DNA of 33,109 nucleotides from a virus. The DNA is taken from positions 1-33,109 of IMG/VR virus record IMGVR_UViG_3300021404_000032. One strand, 5' to 3'. This document shows, in pieces, positions 1-6,247 of this stretch. The notes under the pieces are model-generated. The model saw nothing but the letters and a program-made list of their open reading frames with translations, did not search any database and was not told where the DNA came from. Within the stretch, counting starts at the first letter, position 1. The number at the start of each line of letters is the position of its first letter. Both the position numbers and the translations under genes were made by a program.

Positions 1-28
1 TTTCGCGGAGCTAGTCCTATTCGAGTAG
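1..28 (+). CDS. 3' end of an upstream gene (partial)
   Basis: An open frame runs in from the left edge and ends at the TAG at 26-28, ten bases before the next start codon. Only eight codons are visible, ending in FAELVLFE, so no function can be given. The position fits the tight gene packing seen in the rest of the window. Confidence 0.35.
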
Positions 29-38
29 GGAGGAAGCG

Positions 39-422
39 ATGAGCGAAGAGGACCGGCGACGGTTCGCGGCGATCGGTGGATGGCGGATGTTTGATAAGAA
101 TGAGCCGTTCGTGATACCCAACGGGACTTACGTCCGTGCAATATACAAAGGCGAGACGGTTATTGAGGGATACGTGGTCGATGAGATCAACGTCAAGCTA
201 GACGGCCCGCATATCGGCCGGTACCTTATCTACACCGCCACGACCGGCCTGTGGGAGTCAAACGCCGACATCGTTTTCAGCGCAGGCGAGCCTCCCTTGA
301 GTCTTGATGTCGTGATACCGAAAAGCGAGCGCTGCGCGGCCTGTCTCATGCCATGGTGGAAGGATCATCACGAGAACTGCCCATGGTGGAGCATGATGCG
401 CGTCCTCGGCTACATCCCGTGA
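39..422 (+). CDS. Small zinc-binding-type protein, function unknown
   Basis: This 127-residue protein starts at an ATG preceded by a strong ribosome binding site (GGGAGGAAG, about 4-5 bases upstream). Its C-terminal third carries CAACLMPWW followed by HHENC, a Cys-x2-Cys / His-Cys arrangement that could bind one zinc ion. The rest looks like a small beta-rich domain with no signal peptide or membrane segment. I do not recognise the family. It is followed by the promoter of the next gene rather than by an overlapping gene, so it probably ends a transcription unit that starts to the left of the window. Confidence 0.8.
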   Translation: MSEEDRRRFAAIGGWRMFDKNEPFVIPNGTYVRAIYKGETVIEGYVVDEINVKLDGPHIGRYLIYTATTGLWESNADIVFSAGEPPLSLDVVIPKSERCAACLMPWWKDHHENCPWWSMMRVLGYIP

Positions 423-450
423 AAAAGTTCAGGAAAAGTTCACGGATTGG

Positions 451-525
451 TAGACTCCGCTCAAATCATAGGGTAGAGTTGTTCTTGTAAGGCCGGAGCG
501 ACCGGCCTAGGCGAAAGGCGAGAAA
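451..525 (+). promoter_or_regulatory. Promoter and structured leader of the histone-like gene
   Basis: A TAGAGT -10 box lies at 474-479, with TAGACT at 451-456 as a possible -35 box and a 17-bp spacer. The leader contains a perfect hairpin (GGCCGG 491-496, CCGGCC 502-507, five-base loop) and ends in TAGGCGAAAGGCGAGAAA directly before the ATG. This is the same leader that precedes about a dozen genes here; GAAAGG is the likely Shine-Dalgarno sequence. Confidence 0.6.
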
Positions 526-1032
526 ATGACCGACACGACCACCACCCACGAGGCCGCCAAGGATGCCGAAGTTCTGGCCGGCGTGCTTCAGGAGCCCAAG
601 ACCGACACGACCGCGAAGGCCACCCCTCCGCGCCGTGCCCGCCGCGCGACTGCGACTCCGGCCGCTCCGAAGCCGAACGCGACCAAGGCTGCTGCGGCTG
701 CGAACAAGGTCCAGAAGGCTCCTGCGAAGGGTGCCCGGAAGCCTGCGGCCGCGAAGCCTGCGACCGGTGCCGCGAAGGCTCCGGCGAAGGCCGCGACCGA
801 CAAGGCTGCGAGCAACGGCTCCGCTCCCTCCGCTCGCGACACGAACCAGGTCCTCGCGAAGGAACTGGTTGACCTCGTCGCGACCCACTTCAAGGGCCAC
901 TCGAAGGCCGACCAGACCAAGATCGCGAACTGGCTGAAGGTCCTCCCGACCGGTGGCCGTGCCCACGAGCGCTACTGGCCGAAGGGGTTCGCCCGGCCGA
1001 CCACGAGCGACTGGCGCGCGCCGGAAGCCTGA
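526..1032 (+). CDS. Ala/Lys/Pro-rich histone H1-like DNA-binding protein
   Basis: This is a 168-residue protein. Residues 25-100 are almost entirely Ala, Lys, Pro, Thr and Arg, with H1-like repeats such as KAPAKGARKPAAAKP. A short folded segment follows (about 105-145) with a predicted helix around LAKELVDLVATHFKGHSKAD and a conserved-looking WLKVLPTGG. Proteins of this composition bind DNA non-specifically, as in actinobacterial HupB/H1-like tails. A role in organising phage or host DNA is an inference. It has its own promoter upstream and a strong terminator 15 bases after the stop, so it is probably monocistronic. Antisense and shifted frames are open only because of the biased codons. Confidence 0.85.
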   Translation: MTDTTTTHEAAKDAEVLAGVLQEPKTDTTAKATPPRRARRATATPAAPKPNATKAAAAANKVQKAPAKGARKPAAAKPATGAAKAPAKAATDKAASNGSAPSARDTNQVLAKELVDLVATHFKGHSKADQTKIANWLKVLPTGGRAHERYWPKGFARPTTSDWRAPEA

Positions 1033-1046
1033 CCGATCGGAAAGAT

Positions 1047-1075
1047 GCCCGGCTCTACGGAGCCGGGCTCTTCCA
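1047..1075 (+). terminator. Rho-independent-type terminator
   Basis: GCCCGGCTC (1047-1055) and GAGCCGGGC (1060-1068) form a perfect 9-bp stem with a TACG tetraloop, followed by the pyrimidine-rich TCTTCC. It sits between two same-strand genes and closes the histone-like unit. Confidence 0.75.
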
Positions 1076-1092
1076 CGTTAGAGAGGCAAGTC

Positions 1093-1395
1093 ATGTCTAA
1101 GCAACAGCCAGAACCGCTCCGCTTCCTTCCCTCAGTAGCCGACTGGGCTGAGGCCGATGCGCCTGCGGCCGAGCTTACCGAGCGGATCATGCGCGGCATG
1201 GACTGCGTCAATCCGGCCAAATTCGAGCGGCACGTCAAGGCTACCATAGCGGCCTACCTCGCGCAGGAAGCCGCAGAGCGGCGCGGCTACGCGGAGCGCG
1301 CGTTCACGTCACCTAGGCGAGCAGATGTACACCACACCCAGGCCGACGAGGACGAAACGCCGGAGCATTTCTTCAGGACTCGCCCGACGAACTGA
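1093..1395 (+). CDS. Small protein, function unknown
   Basis: This is a 100-residue protein starting at the ATG at 1093, preceded by GAGAGGCAAG. An earlier in-frame ATG at 1045 lies inside the terminator hairpin and is not a likely start. The sequence is Ala/Glu/Arg-rich and mostly helical, with an amphipathic stretch around PAKFERHVKATIAAYLAQEAAERRG and an acidic C-terminus containing HHTQADEDETPEHFF. There is no membrane segment and no motif I recognise. Confidence 0.65.
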   Translation: MSKQQPEPLRFLPSVADWAEADAPAAELTERIMRGMDCVNPAKFERHVKATIAAYLAQEAAERRGYAERAFTSPRRADVHHTQADEDETPEHFFRTRPTN

Positions 1396-1424
1396 AAATA
1401 TCAGAAGAAAGTTTCTCGTCTGGG

Positions 1425-1555
1425 TAGACTTAGGTCCGCTCCGCGAGGTACTATTGTAGTGTTGGAGCTAGGCTGGAAGCGGGCGAAGTTGGCCGGTCAT
1501 GCTAGAGGCAAGGGCAGCAGCGGCTCCAACATCAAAGGCGAGGAAAGGCGAGGCA
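1425..1555 (+). promoter_or_regulatory. Promoter and long structured leader
   Basis: A TAGACT -10-like box at 1425-1430 precedes a leader of about 120 bases. GTTGGAGC (1461-1468) can pair perfectly with GCTCCAAC (1523-1530), enclosing a 54-base region. The leader ends in the recurring AAAGGCGAGG element before the ATG at 1556. No clear -35 box was seen. Confidence 0.45.
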
Positions 1556-1705
1556 ATGGCCGGAATGGCAGTCGTGGGAATTATCCTCGGCGTATTCCTG
1601 ACGCTAGGCGTTCAGAACGCTACCCGGAAGATCCGGGCGCGAGTCCGGAAGTTCCTCAAGCCGGTAGTCAAGGGCCAGATCAGGAACGGGAGGAAGGTCC
1701 GATGA
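1556..1705 (+). CDS. Small single-pass membrane protein
   Basis: This is a 49-residue protein. Residues 3-20 (GMAVVGIILGVFLTLGVQ) form a probable membrane helix near the N-terminus, and the rest is strongly basic (KIRARVRKFLKPVVKGQIRNGRKVR). The likely topology is N-out with the positive tail in the cytoplasm. The ATG at 1556 follows the conserved AAAGGCGAGG leader; longer in-frame versions would read through that leader. The stop overlaps the next start (ATGA). Confidence 0.6.
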   Translation: MAGMAVVGIILGVFLTLGVQNATRKIRARVRKFLKPVVKGQIRNGRKVR

Positions 1706-1833
1706 TCGAGTATGTGTGGTGGACCGTGATGTACTTCCGGTCTCTTCTGCAGCACTGCGGATGGAACGGTGAGCATCTGATGATTGACCTGATCGTCCTG
1801 TTTACGGCGATGCGAGAGGCAGCACTGATATGA
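1702..1833 (+). CDS. Small hydrophobic protein, function unknown
   Basis: A 43-residue frame starts at an ATG that overlaps the previous stop in ATGA and is preceded by GGGAGGAAGG, a strong ribosome binding site. It has two short hydrophobic stretches (YVWWTVMYF and LMIDLIVLFTAM) that may lie in or on the membrane. It overlaps the next start in the same ATGA fashion, so three genes are translationally coupled here. Confidence 0.5.
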   Translation: MIEYVWWTVMYFRSLLQHCGWNGEHLMIDLIVLFTAMREAALI

Positions 1834-2174
1834 GTACCCTACTCGGAGCGGAGCTAATCATAGCGAGAGCCGCTCTGGCCTACTTCGCGGAGCTTCCCGG
1901 CCAGGACGACAGCATGACCATCGAGATGGCCGAGGCCATGATGGATGACCTCGTCGTCAACGGCGAGCTAGGCGAGATGCTCGCTTACGTCCGGCGCTAC
2001 TGCACCGTGATCGACGGCGTAGACGAGGCGAAGCTAGTCGTCCTCGGCATCACCGAGACGCTAGAGCTAGCCGAGACGCCGACCGAGGACCTGAAGGAAA
2101 TGCTAGACCGCAAGCCGGTCATTCTAGAGATCGATCCGGAGACCGCGAAGCGGCTAGCCGACGATGGGGTGTGA
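1830..2174 (+). CDS. Acidic helical protein, function unknown
   Basis: This is a 114-residue protein, very rich in Glu, Asp, Leu and Ala, with predicted helices throughout and no membrane segment. I do not recognise the family. It is a clear example of the codon bias in this element: I count 9 of 16 leucines as CTA and none as TTA. It starts in an ATGA overlap with the preceding gene and ends three bases before the next start. Confidence 0.7.
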   Translation: MSTLLGAELIIARAALAYFAELPGQDDSMTIEMAEAMMDDLVVNGELGEMLAYVRRYCTVIDGVDEAKLVVLGITETLELAETPTEDLKEMLDRKPVILEIDPETAKRLADDGV

Positions 2175-2177
2175 CCG

Positions 2178-2324
2178 ATGTTCTGGTGGAGGCGTAGGAA
2201 GACCACGGCCGATCTTGACGACGTCTACGGAAGCCTGCTAGACCTCGTGGCCGTCATGGAGGATATCCGCGCTGACCTCCGGGCGATCCGCAACGTACTG
2301 GAATCCAAATCTAGCGAAGGGTAA
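2178..2324 (+). CDS. Small coiled-coil-like protein
   Basis: A 48-residue frame has a basic N-terminus (MFWWRRRKT) followed by an amphipathic helix with heptad-like leucines, from DLDDVYGSLLDLV through DIRADLRAIRNVLE. This resembles small phage proteins that dimerise through a short coiled coil. The WW-basic start could sit at a membrane surface. It lies in the same cluster as its neighbours, with a three-base gap upstream and five bases downstream. Confidence 0.5.
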   Translation: MFWWRRRKTTADLDDVYGSLLDLVAVMEDIRADLRAIRNVLESKSSEG

Positions 2325-2329
2325 TTATC

Positions 2330-2446
2330 ATGATCACAAAGTTCATCGCGACAGTGCGTGGCTGGGTATGCAGCGGCTGCCGCAGCGGCACCAATCACTG
2401 CTACGGTAACGCGCTCTGTTTCTGCCGGATGTGCGGCGGACAGTAA
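2330..2446 (+). CDS. Cys-rich zinc-ribbon microprotein
   Basis: This is a 38-residue frame with six cysteines and one histidine: CSGC, then NHC, then CFCRMC. Two CxxC knuckles about 18 residues apart are typical of a zinc ribbon. It is followed at once by a terminator, so it ends the cluster that began at 1556. Its size makes the call tentative, but the cysteine spacing is unlikely by chance. Confidence 0.5.
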   Translation: MITKFIATVRGWVCSGCRSGTNHCYGNALCFCRMCGGQ

Positions 2447-2500
2447 CCAACTCAAGACTCCCAGCGAGGCAACGCGGCCCTGCCGGCGCTGGGGCAGGAG

Positions 2501-2533
2501 AGCCCGGAGGGTATAGACTACCTCCGGGCTTTC
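2501..2533 (+). terminator. Terminator with a promoter-like loop
   Basis: AGCCCGGAGG (2501-2510) pairs perfectly with CCTCCGGGCT (2521-2530), followed by TTTC. The ten-base loop GTATAGACTA contains TAGACT at 2514-2519, the -10 variant seen at other genes here, 37 bases before the next start codon. The site may therefore both end one unit and start the next. Confidence 0.6.
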
Positions 2534-2550
2534 AGGCATTAGGAGGTATC

Positions 2551-3300
2551 ATGCACAACCCTATCCTGCGCACAGCCGTGTGCTTCCTCGTCCTGGCTAC
2601 CGCTATCGTCGGGACCTTTGTCCTGTCTAGCTACGTCTCCGCGACCACGAGCCGGCCAGCCGCTCGCCAGTACTGGGGCACTGCGCCGCAGAGCGCGACC
2701 CTGCCGCGTCCGGATGCCTACTGCGCCGCGCGGGTCCAGCTCGCCCCGGAGCGCGTCGCAGGGAACGCCGTAGCCAACCACACAGTACCTCCGCGAGGCA
2801 CGAAGCTCCGTCTCGGCCCCTGGCGGCTTCAGGACCCAGTCATGGCCCGGAACTTCGCGAAGGTAACCGGCAACTTCAAGGGCACAACCGACGAGATCCT
2901 TGAATGGGCAGCCTGTAAGTGGGGCTGGGATCAGAACGCTCTCAAGGCTCAGGCCGTCGCGGAGTCTACCTGGAACCAGAGGGAGGCGGGCGACCGCGAT
3001 GCGCACGGATTCGAGTCCTGGTGTATCCTGCAGGTGAAGGTCGCGCGACCGGCTCCACCCACCAACGACAATGCGTGGGGAGGCTATCCATGGGTGTCAC
3101 GGTCAACGGCCTTCTGCGCCGATCTGATGGCGGCCTGGCTCCGCTCCGTCTATACCGGCCACAGCTACATGGGCCGTTCGGTATACAACAACTTCTGGGG
3201 AACGGTTTCCGCGTGGCAGTCGGGCTATAACTCCGGCGTTGACGGCTACGTCCGCGAGGTCCAGTATTACCTACGCCACCAGACCTGGAGGACTCTGTGA
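2551..3300 (+). CDS. Membrane-anchored or secreted lytic-transglycosylase-like protein
   Basis: This is a 249-residue protein with a perfect AGGAGG ribosome binding site five bases before the ATG. Residues 1-30 form a signal-anchor (basic start, then AVCFLVLATAIVGTFVLSSYV). After a linker, residues 112-249 resemble the lysozyme-like GH23 fold. AQAVAESTWN supplies the candidate catalytic Glu138, ESWCILQVK matches the conserved glycine/glutamine loop of soluble lytic transglycosylases, and WQSGYNSGVDGYVREV matches their C-terminal helix. It would cleave peptidoglycan outside the membrane. It could serve lysis, entry, or wall opening for DNA transfer (compare VirB1-like enzymes); the FtsK-like gene 3 kb to the right makes the last option worth noting. 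No holin was recognised beside it. Confidence 0.7.
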   Translation: MHNPILRTAVCFLVLATAIVGTFVLSSYVSATTSRPAARQYWGTAPQSATLPRPDAYCAARVQLAPERVAGNAVANHTVPPRGTKLRLGPWRLQDPVMARNFAKVTGNFKGTTDEILEWAACKWGWDQNALKAQAVAESTWNQREAGDRDAHGFESWCILQVKVARPAPPTNDNAWGGYPWVSRSTAFCADLMAAWLRSVYTGHSYMGRSVYNNFWGTVSAWQSGYNSGVDGYVREVQYYLRHQTWRTL

Positions 3301-3330
3301 TAGAAGGTCTCGCCTGAAAAAGTCTAATTG

Positions 3331-3402
3331 ATAGCCCGTAGGGTCTAGACCAGACTGGACCTTACGGGCTATTATTGTACTTAGGCGAACAAAGGCGAGA
3401 CG
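3331..3402 (+). promoter_or_regulatory. Terminator overlapping the next promoter and leader
   Basis: ATAGCCCGTA (3331-3340) pairs with TACGGGCTAT (3363-3372), and the stem extends inward through GGGTC/GACCT with one G-U pair. The 3' arm runs into a TATTAT -10 box (3370-3375) and the conserved leader TAGGCGAACAAAGGCGAGACG before the ATG at 3403. Termination of the upstream unit and initiation of the downstream one therefore share bases. Confidence 0.6.
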
Positions 3403-3579
3403 ATGGAACCTTGTAACATGATCTGGGTAATCCGTATCGAGCACAACGGTGTTCCGGTCGGGCCGTCTATCCTGTCTCTCGGCTGGAATGTCTGGTCGCG
3501 TCTTGCGGCCGTCAGCCGTTACCTACCAGCGGGATGGGCCGTGGAAGCCTACCCGGTTATTGAGGTGCGAAATGCTTAA
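3403..3579 (+). CDS. Small protein, function unknown
   Basis: This is a 58-residue frame directly behind the conserved AAAGGCGAGACG leader. The sequence contains MIWVIRIEHNGVPVGPSI and a segment rich in Trp, Val and Ala, and looks like a small beta/alpha domain. I do not recognise it. The leader and the overlap with the next gene support that it is translated. Confidence 0.6.
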   Translation: MEPCNMIWVIRIEHNGVPVGPSILSLGWNVWSRLAAVSRYLPAGWAVEAYPVIEVRNA

Positions 3580-3760
3580 GCTGATCCTCGCGTCCGTGTT
3601 CCTTGTTATCCTGGGAAAATTCCGGGTAACCGGTACGCTCTACGGCCAGCCGTTCTCATGCTCGATTCTCGTCATGGTGTTTGCGGCCGTCCTCGCGGTT
3701 ACCCTACTAGCGACCGCTCTAGTCGTTAGGGCTATCGTCCGCGAGGCGCGGCCTGCCTAG
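3572..3760 (+). CDS. Two-helix membrane protein
   Basis: This 62-residue protein starts at the ATG at 3572, overlapping the previous gene by eight bases with GAGGTGCGA upstream. It has two hydrophobic segments: residues 1-15 (MLKLILASVFLVILG) and residues 31-55 (SILVMVFAAVLAVTLLATALVVRAI). The C-terminus is basic. Its stop codon overlaps the stop of the convergent minus-strand gene within CTAG at 3757-3760. Confidence 0.6.
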   Translation: MLKLILASVFLVILGKFRVTGTLYGQPFSCSILVMVFAAVLAVTLLATALVVRAIVREARPA

Positions 3761-3885
3761 TGCTGCGGAGGTCCGAACCACAAGATGCCGGTAACGAACA
3801 GCACAAGCACGACGAGTAGGATCACGCGCTTACGCGTGATCGCGGAGCCGATGCGCGCCGAGAGCGACCGCATCAATATACTCAT
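3757..3885 (-). CDS. Single-pass membrane microprotein
   Basis: This 42-residue minus-strand frame has a basic N-terminus (RSLSARIGSAITRKR) followed by one clear membrane helix (VILLVVLVLFVTGILWF) and a short tail GPPQH. It overlaps the 3' end of the zinc-finger gene by 56 bases in another frame. It is third in the minus-strand operon and ends convergently on the plus-strand gene. The hydrophobic segment supports it, but no strong ribosome binding site was seen. Confidence 0.4.
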   Translation of the reverse strand: MSILMRSLSARIGSAITRKRVILLVVLVLFVTGILWFGPPQH

Positions 3886-4000
3886 CCTCGCAGTCCGGGC
3901 AGGCGTAGAGCTTCCGGATGCTTGATGCTGGATGGAAGACTAGACCGCGCTCGATTAGCTCCGGCTGACCTTCCTCGGCTGGCTCATCGACAGGAGTCAT
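3830..4000 (-). CDS. C2H2-type zinc-finger microprotein
   Basis: This 56-residue protein ends in a classical finger: YACPDCEDEYIDAVALGAH followed by RLRDH, that is Cys-x2-Cys-x12-His-x4-His. The first half is acidic and probably unstructured. Its ATG overlaps the stop of the upstream nuclease gene (ATGA at 3997-4000), so the two are translationally coupled. A C2H2 finger beside a nuclease may help DNA or protein binding; this is inference. Confidence 0.6.
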   Translation of the reverse strand: MTPVDEPAEEGQPELIERGLVFHPASSIRKLYACPDCEDEYIDAVALGAHRLRDHA

Positions 4001-4536
4001 CCCGACTCACCCCACTCAAACCGGGCGCAGCGAGCCCGCTCTAGACCGTCCAGCGCCCAGTCTGGCGCGCCGAACGGGAAGCCGTCCGTTAGCCGCTGCG
4101 CCGTCCTCGCGCTGTCCTCTACTGCGACGTGTGGCCGGCGCATGGGGCAGCCGTCCTCCGGTACCCACGCAACGCCCCATAGCTTACGATGCCAGTGAAG
4201 CTGTACAGGCCATGACATCGACCGGAGCCTAGGCACGTCACCGAACACGACGAGATCCCGCCCACGGCCGCATTGTGCCATTCCACAGGCGAGCGCGAAT
4301 AGGCGGTGCATACCATCGGTATCGAGATATCCTTTGACCTCGGCCCATTGCCCGGTCTGTGGGAGCCAGAAATCCGGAAGGTAATTGATCTTGCCTCGCG
4401 GCGTATCGACTGTGAAGCCCTGCGGCTCGTATTCCCAGGCAATGCCGCAGACGTCAAAGAATACGGCCCACCGCGCTTCCAGGCGCGACCGGAACTTACA
4501 TCCGCCATATTTCGTTTCGATAGCCTTAATAGTCAT
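3997..4536 (-). CDS. PD-(D/E)XK-like endonuclease
   Basis: This is a 179-residue protein. The N-terminal half has the signature of small phage nucleases: GGCKFRSRLEARWAVFFD, then YEPQGF, then NYLPDFWLPQTGQWAEVKGY. The Asp of LPDFWLP and the Glu and Lys of AEVKGY form a PD-(D/E)XK active site, and the Arg/Glu helix (RSRLEARW) is conserved in the family. It probably cuts DNA, as a homing-type, Vsr-like or recombination nuclease. The C-terminal 80 residues look like a second small domain. It is one of only a few leftward genes and diverges from a putative regulator. No Shine-Dalgarno sequence precedes its ATG, and a TATCAT box lies just upstream, which suggests a leaderless message. Confidence 0.75.
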   Translation of the reverse strand: MTIKAIETKYGGCKFRSRLEARWAVFFDVCGIAWEYEPQGFTVDTPRGKINYLPDFWLPQTGQWAEVKGYLDTDGMHRLFALACGMAQCGRGRDLVVFGDVPRLRSMSWPVQLHWHRKLWGVAWVPEDGCPMRRPHVAVEDSARTAQRLTDGFPFGAPDWALDGLERARCARFEWGESG

Positions 4537-4589
4537 ACGTCCGATGATACGCTATGATTAGGTTATCCCCTAGGATAACGGGAGCAACA
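4537..4589. promoter_or_regulatory. Divergent promoter region with palindromic operator
   Basis: A perfect inverted repeat, GTTATCC (4562-4568) and GGATAAC (4573-4579) with a CCTA centre, lies between the divergent nuclease and regulator genes. A rightward -10 box TATGAT is at 4553-4558. On the minus strand TATCAT lies 7 bases before the nuclease ATG. The palindrome overlaps the expected rightward start site, which suits a repressor operator. Confidence 0.55.
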
Positions 4590-5099
4590 ATGGTCGACAG
4601 AATTTCAGAGATAGTCAGGCTCCAGAAGGCATTCGACGCACCCGCAGCGGAAGCGTCCGTCATAAAGTGGCGCGAGGCCTGGCTGATCTGGGAGGAAAAG
4701 AACCTGAATGGCGGCAAGACGTTCCAGGCAATAAGCGACGCAATTCAGGAACATGGCGGCAAGGGCAGCTCCCTCGGCTACCTCTCCCGGATGGAGCGCT
4801 GCTGGCGCTCGATGATCGAGCACGGCATGGACGGCTGGAAGCCTGAGCAGCTGCCCGACTTCAACGAGACCTACCGGTCAGAAGAGATCCAGGAGGGCTC
4901 GCCCGATCGCAAGCGCAGGCAGAGCCGGGCCGGAGCCGACACGCCTGATGATCACACGGCCCACGGCATCATCATGGGGATGGCCACTATGGTCGGTAAT
5001 CCGGCGACCTATGCCCCGCTCATCTCCGACGAGGACTGGGCCATCCTGGCGGAGCTACCGGACCAGATACGGCTGTTCTTTCGTCATTCCGGGCAGTGA
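4590..5099 (+). CDS. Putative DNA-binding regulator
   Basis: This is a 169-residue protein. The ATG at 4590 follows GGGAGCAACA; the earlier in-frame ATG at 4554 lies upstream of the operator and is less likely. Residues 45-75 (GKTFQAISDAIQEHGGKGSS then LGYLSRMERCWR) look like a helix-turn-helix with a recognition helix. A basic hinge follows (RKRRQSRAGAD), and the C-terminal domain is helical. The palindrome directly upstream and the 7-bp repeat array directly downstream make it the best local candidate for the protein that binds them. It could instead be a ParB- or Kor-like factor. No family was recognised with certainty. Confidence 0.6.
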   Translation: MVDRISEIVRLQKAFDAPAAEASVIKWREAWLIWEEKNLNGGKTFQAISDAIQEHGGKGSSLGYLSRMERCWRSMIEHGMDGWKPEQLPDFNETYRSEEIQEGSPDRKRRQSRAGADTPDDHTAHGIIMGMATMVGNPATYAPLISDEDWAILAELPDQIRLFFRHSGQ

Positions 5100-5142
5100 T
5101 CCGCGAACCGTCGCTAACTCGCTCTCGCTTTCTAAAAGCGCC

Positions 5143-5202
5143 TACAGATTACCGCTTACCCCTTACTAAACCGCCTACCGCGTACCACTTACACCTACCG
5201 GA
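5143..5202. repeat. Tandem array of degenerate 7-bp repeats (TACCNCT)
   Basis: Eight TACNNNN units follow one another: TACAGAT, TACCGCT, TACCCCT, TACTAAA, then five bases, TACCGCG, TACCACT, a six-base TACACC and TACCGGA. Starts are at 5143, 5150, 5157, 5164, 5176, 5183, 5190 and 5196, so most steps are exactly 7 bp. The array is bracketed by the inverted repeat CTTTCTA (5128-5134) and TAGAAAG (5213-5219). It lies in the 236-bp gap before the DUF2637/FtsK-like genes. Confidence 0.65.
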
Positions 5203-5248
5203 AAGCGACCGCTAGAAAGAGACTCGACTAACTATGTGAGTAAGAGGG

Positions 5249-5335
5249 TACACTTGCCGTAAGGCATAAGCGCCCCACCCGAAGCACGGCCGCGCTCCGG
5301 GCAGGGCTAGCCCCAACCTCTAAGCGGAGAAAAGG
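5249..5335 (+). promoter_or_regulatory. Promoter of the translocase operon
   Basis: GGGTACACTTG matches the TATACTTG core seen at other genes, giving a -10 box TACACT at 5249-5254. No good -35 box was found 16-17 bp upstream, so activation by a protein bound at the neighbouring repeat array is possible. The leader is about 75 bases and ends in GGAGAAAAGG before the ATG. Confidence 0.5.
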
Positions 5336-6247
5336 ATGGGACCTATGACCGATAGTACGCCTACGGGCTCTTTCCGGAGTAGGCTGGGCGCTGCTCTACG
5401 CATCGCCTACACACGCTTTATCTGGCTGCTCGTACTCGTGCCGATCCTCGGCGTGAGCGCTTACTCCCTCTTCTGGGTCGCGCGCCATTTCGGCGTGCCG
5501 CCTTTCATCGCCATCTTCATGAGTACGTGCTTCGACGGAGCCGCGCTCGTGGGAGCCGACTACTCCCTGAAGTATGCGCAAAAGGGTATGTCTGGCAGCA
5601 AGCCACGCGCATTCGTCAACTGCCTCGCCCTCGTCTCAGCCTTCCTTCAGACATTCCATGCCCGGCTGGCCGGCGAGCCGTACGGCGCATGGGTTATGTG
5701 GGCAAGCCTACCGATCATTGCGGTCGTGCTCTATGACATCCATATCCATTACGAGCGGCGCAAGGCGCAGGCTCGCTCCGGCTCCATCTACCCGTCGCCA
5801 CTGCCCAAGTATGGCATCGTGCGCTGGTTCCTCTTTCCCCTCGCCACGCTCAGCGATCTCCGTGACATCATCGTCGCGCGGTCGCGCGCTCTCCAGACGG
5901 TAGCGCTGACGCTGGCCGACGAATTCCAGCGTGAGGCACGTTCCGTCCGGAACGTCCGCGAGCGCATCGAGCCCGCACCCGCAGAACCGGCGCTAGAGCC
6001 CGCAGAGCCACAGCAGGAGCGCACGCCGGACGTTGTACCTCCGGACGTCCTCCGGCAGCACCGCGCAGCTAGGCAGACGGCTCCGCGCGACGGAAGCTGG
6101 ACTCAGCGGCACAAGCCGGACATCCATATCCGCGAGTGGGCGCTGAACCGCGACGAGTACCGTGGTCGCGTTGGCCGGCGCGGACCTCTCCCGCCAGACA
6201 TCAAGGAAGACTACTACAGGGAACACCCTGACGAACGGAGTGGGTGA
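5336..6247 (+). CDS. DUF2637-like four-helix membrane protein
   Basis: This is a 303-residue protein. Residues 24-160 hold four probable membrane helices: FIWLLVLVPILGVSAYSLFWV, PFIAIFMSTCFDGAALVGA, AFVNCLALVSAFLQTF and WVMWASLPIIAVVLYDIHI. The polar FDGAALVGAD in helix 2 matches the position of the PLSVDGL motif of the DUF2637 (SpdB-like) family from actinobacterial plasmids and prophages. The C-terminal 130 residues are cytoplasmic, Glu/Pro/Arg-rich and end in a small basic domain. The start may be 5336 or 5345; GGAG is six bases before 5336. It overlaps the FtsK-like gene (TGATG), so the two probably work together at the membrane. The exact role of DUF2637 proteins is not established. Confidence 0.7.
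   Translation: MGPMTDSTPTGSFRSRLGAALRIAYTRFIWLLVLVPILGVSAYSLFWVARHFGVPPFIAIFMSTCFDGAALVGADYSLKYAQKGMSGSKPRAFVNCLALVSAFLQTFHARLAGEPYGAWVMWASLPIIAVVLYDIHIHYERRKAQARSGSIYPSPLPKYGIVRWFLFPLATLSDLRDIIVARSRALQTVALTLADEFQREARSVRNVRERIEPAPAEPALEPAEPQQERTPDVVPPDVLRQHRAARQTAPRDGSWTQRHKPDIHIREWALNRDEYRGRVGRRGPLPPDIKEDYYREHPDERSG

Noticed and set aside
466-966. Arg/Gly/Leu-rich open frames on both strands over the histone-like gene
   Set aside because: The Ala/Lys codon repeats of the real gene keep all frames open; the conserved leader marks only the 526 start.
5143-5202. CRISPR array
   Set aside because: The repeats are 7 bp, degenerate and contiguous with no spacers.
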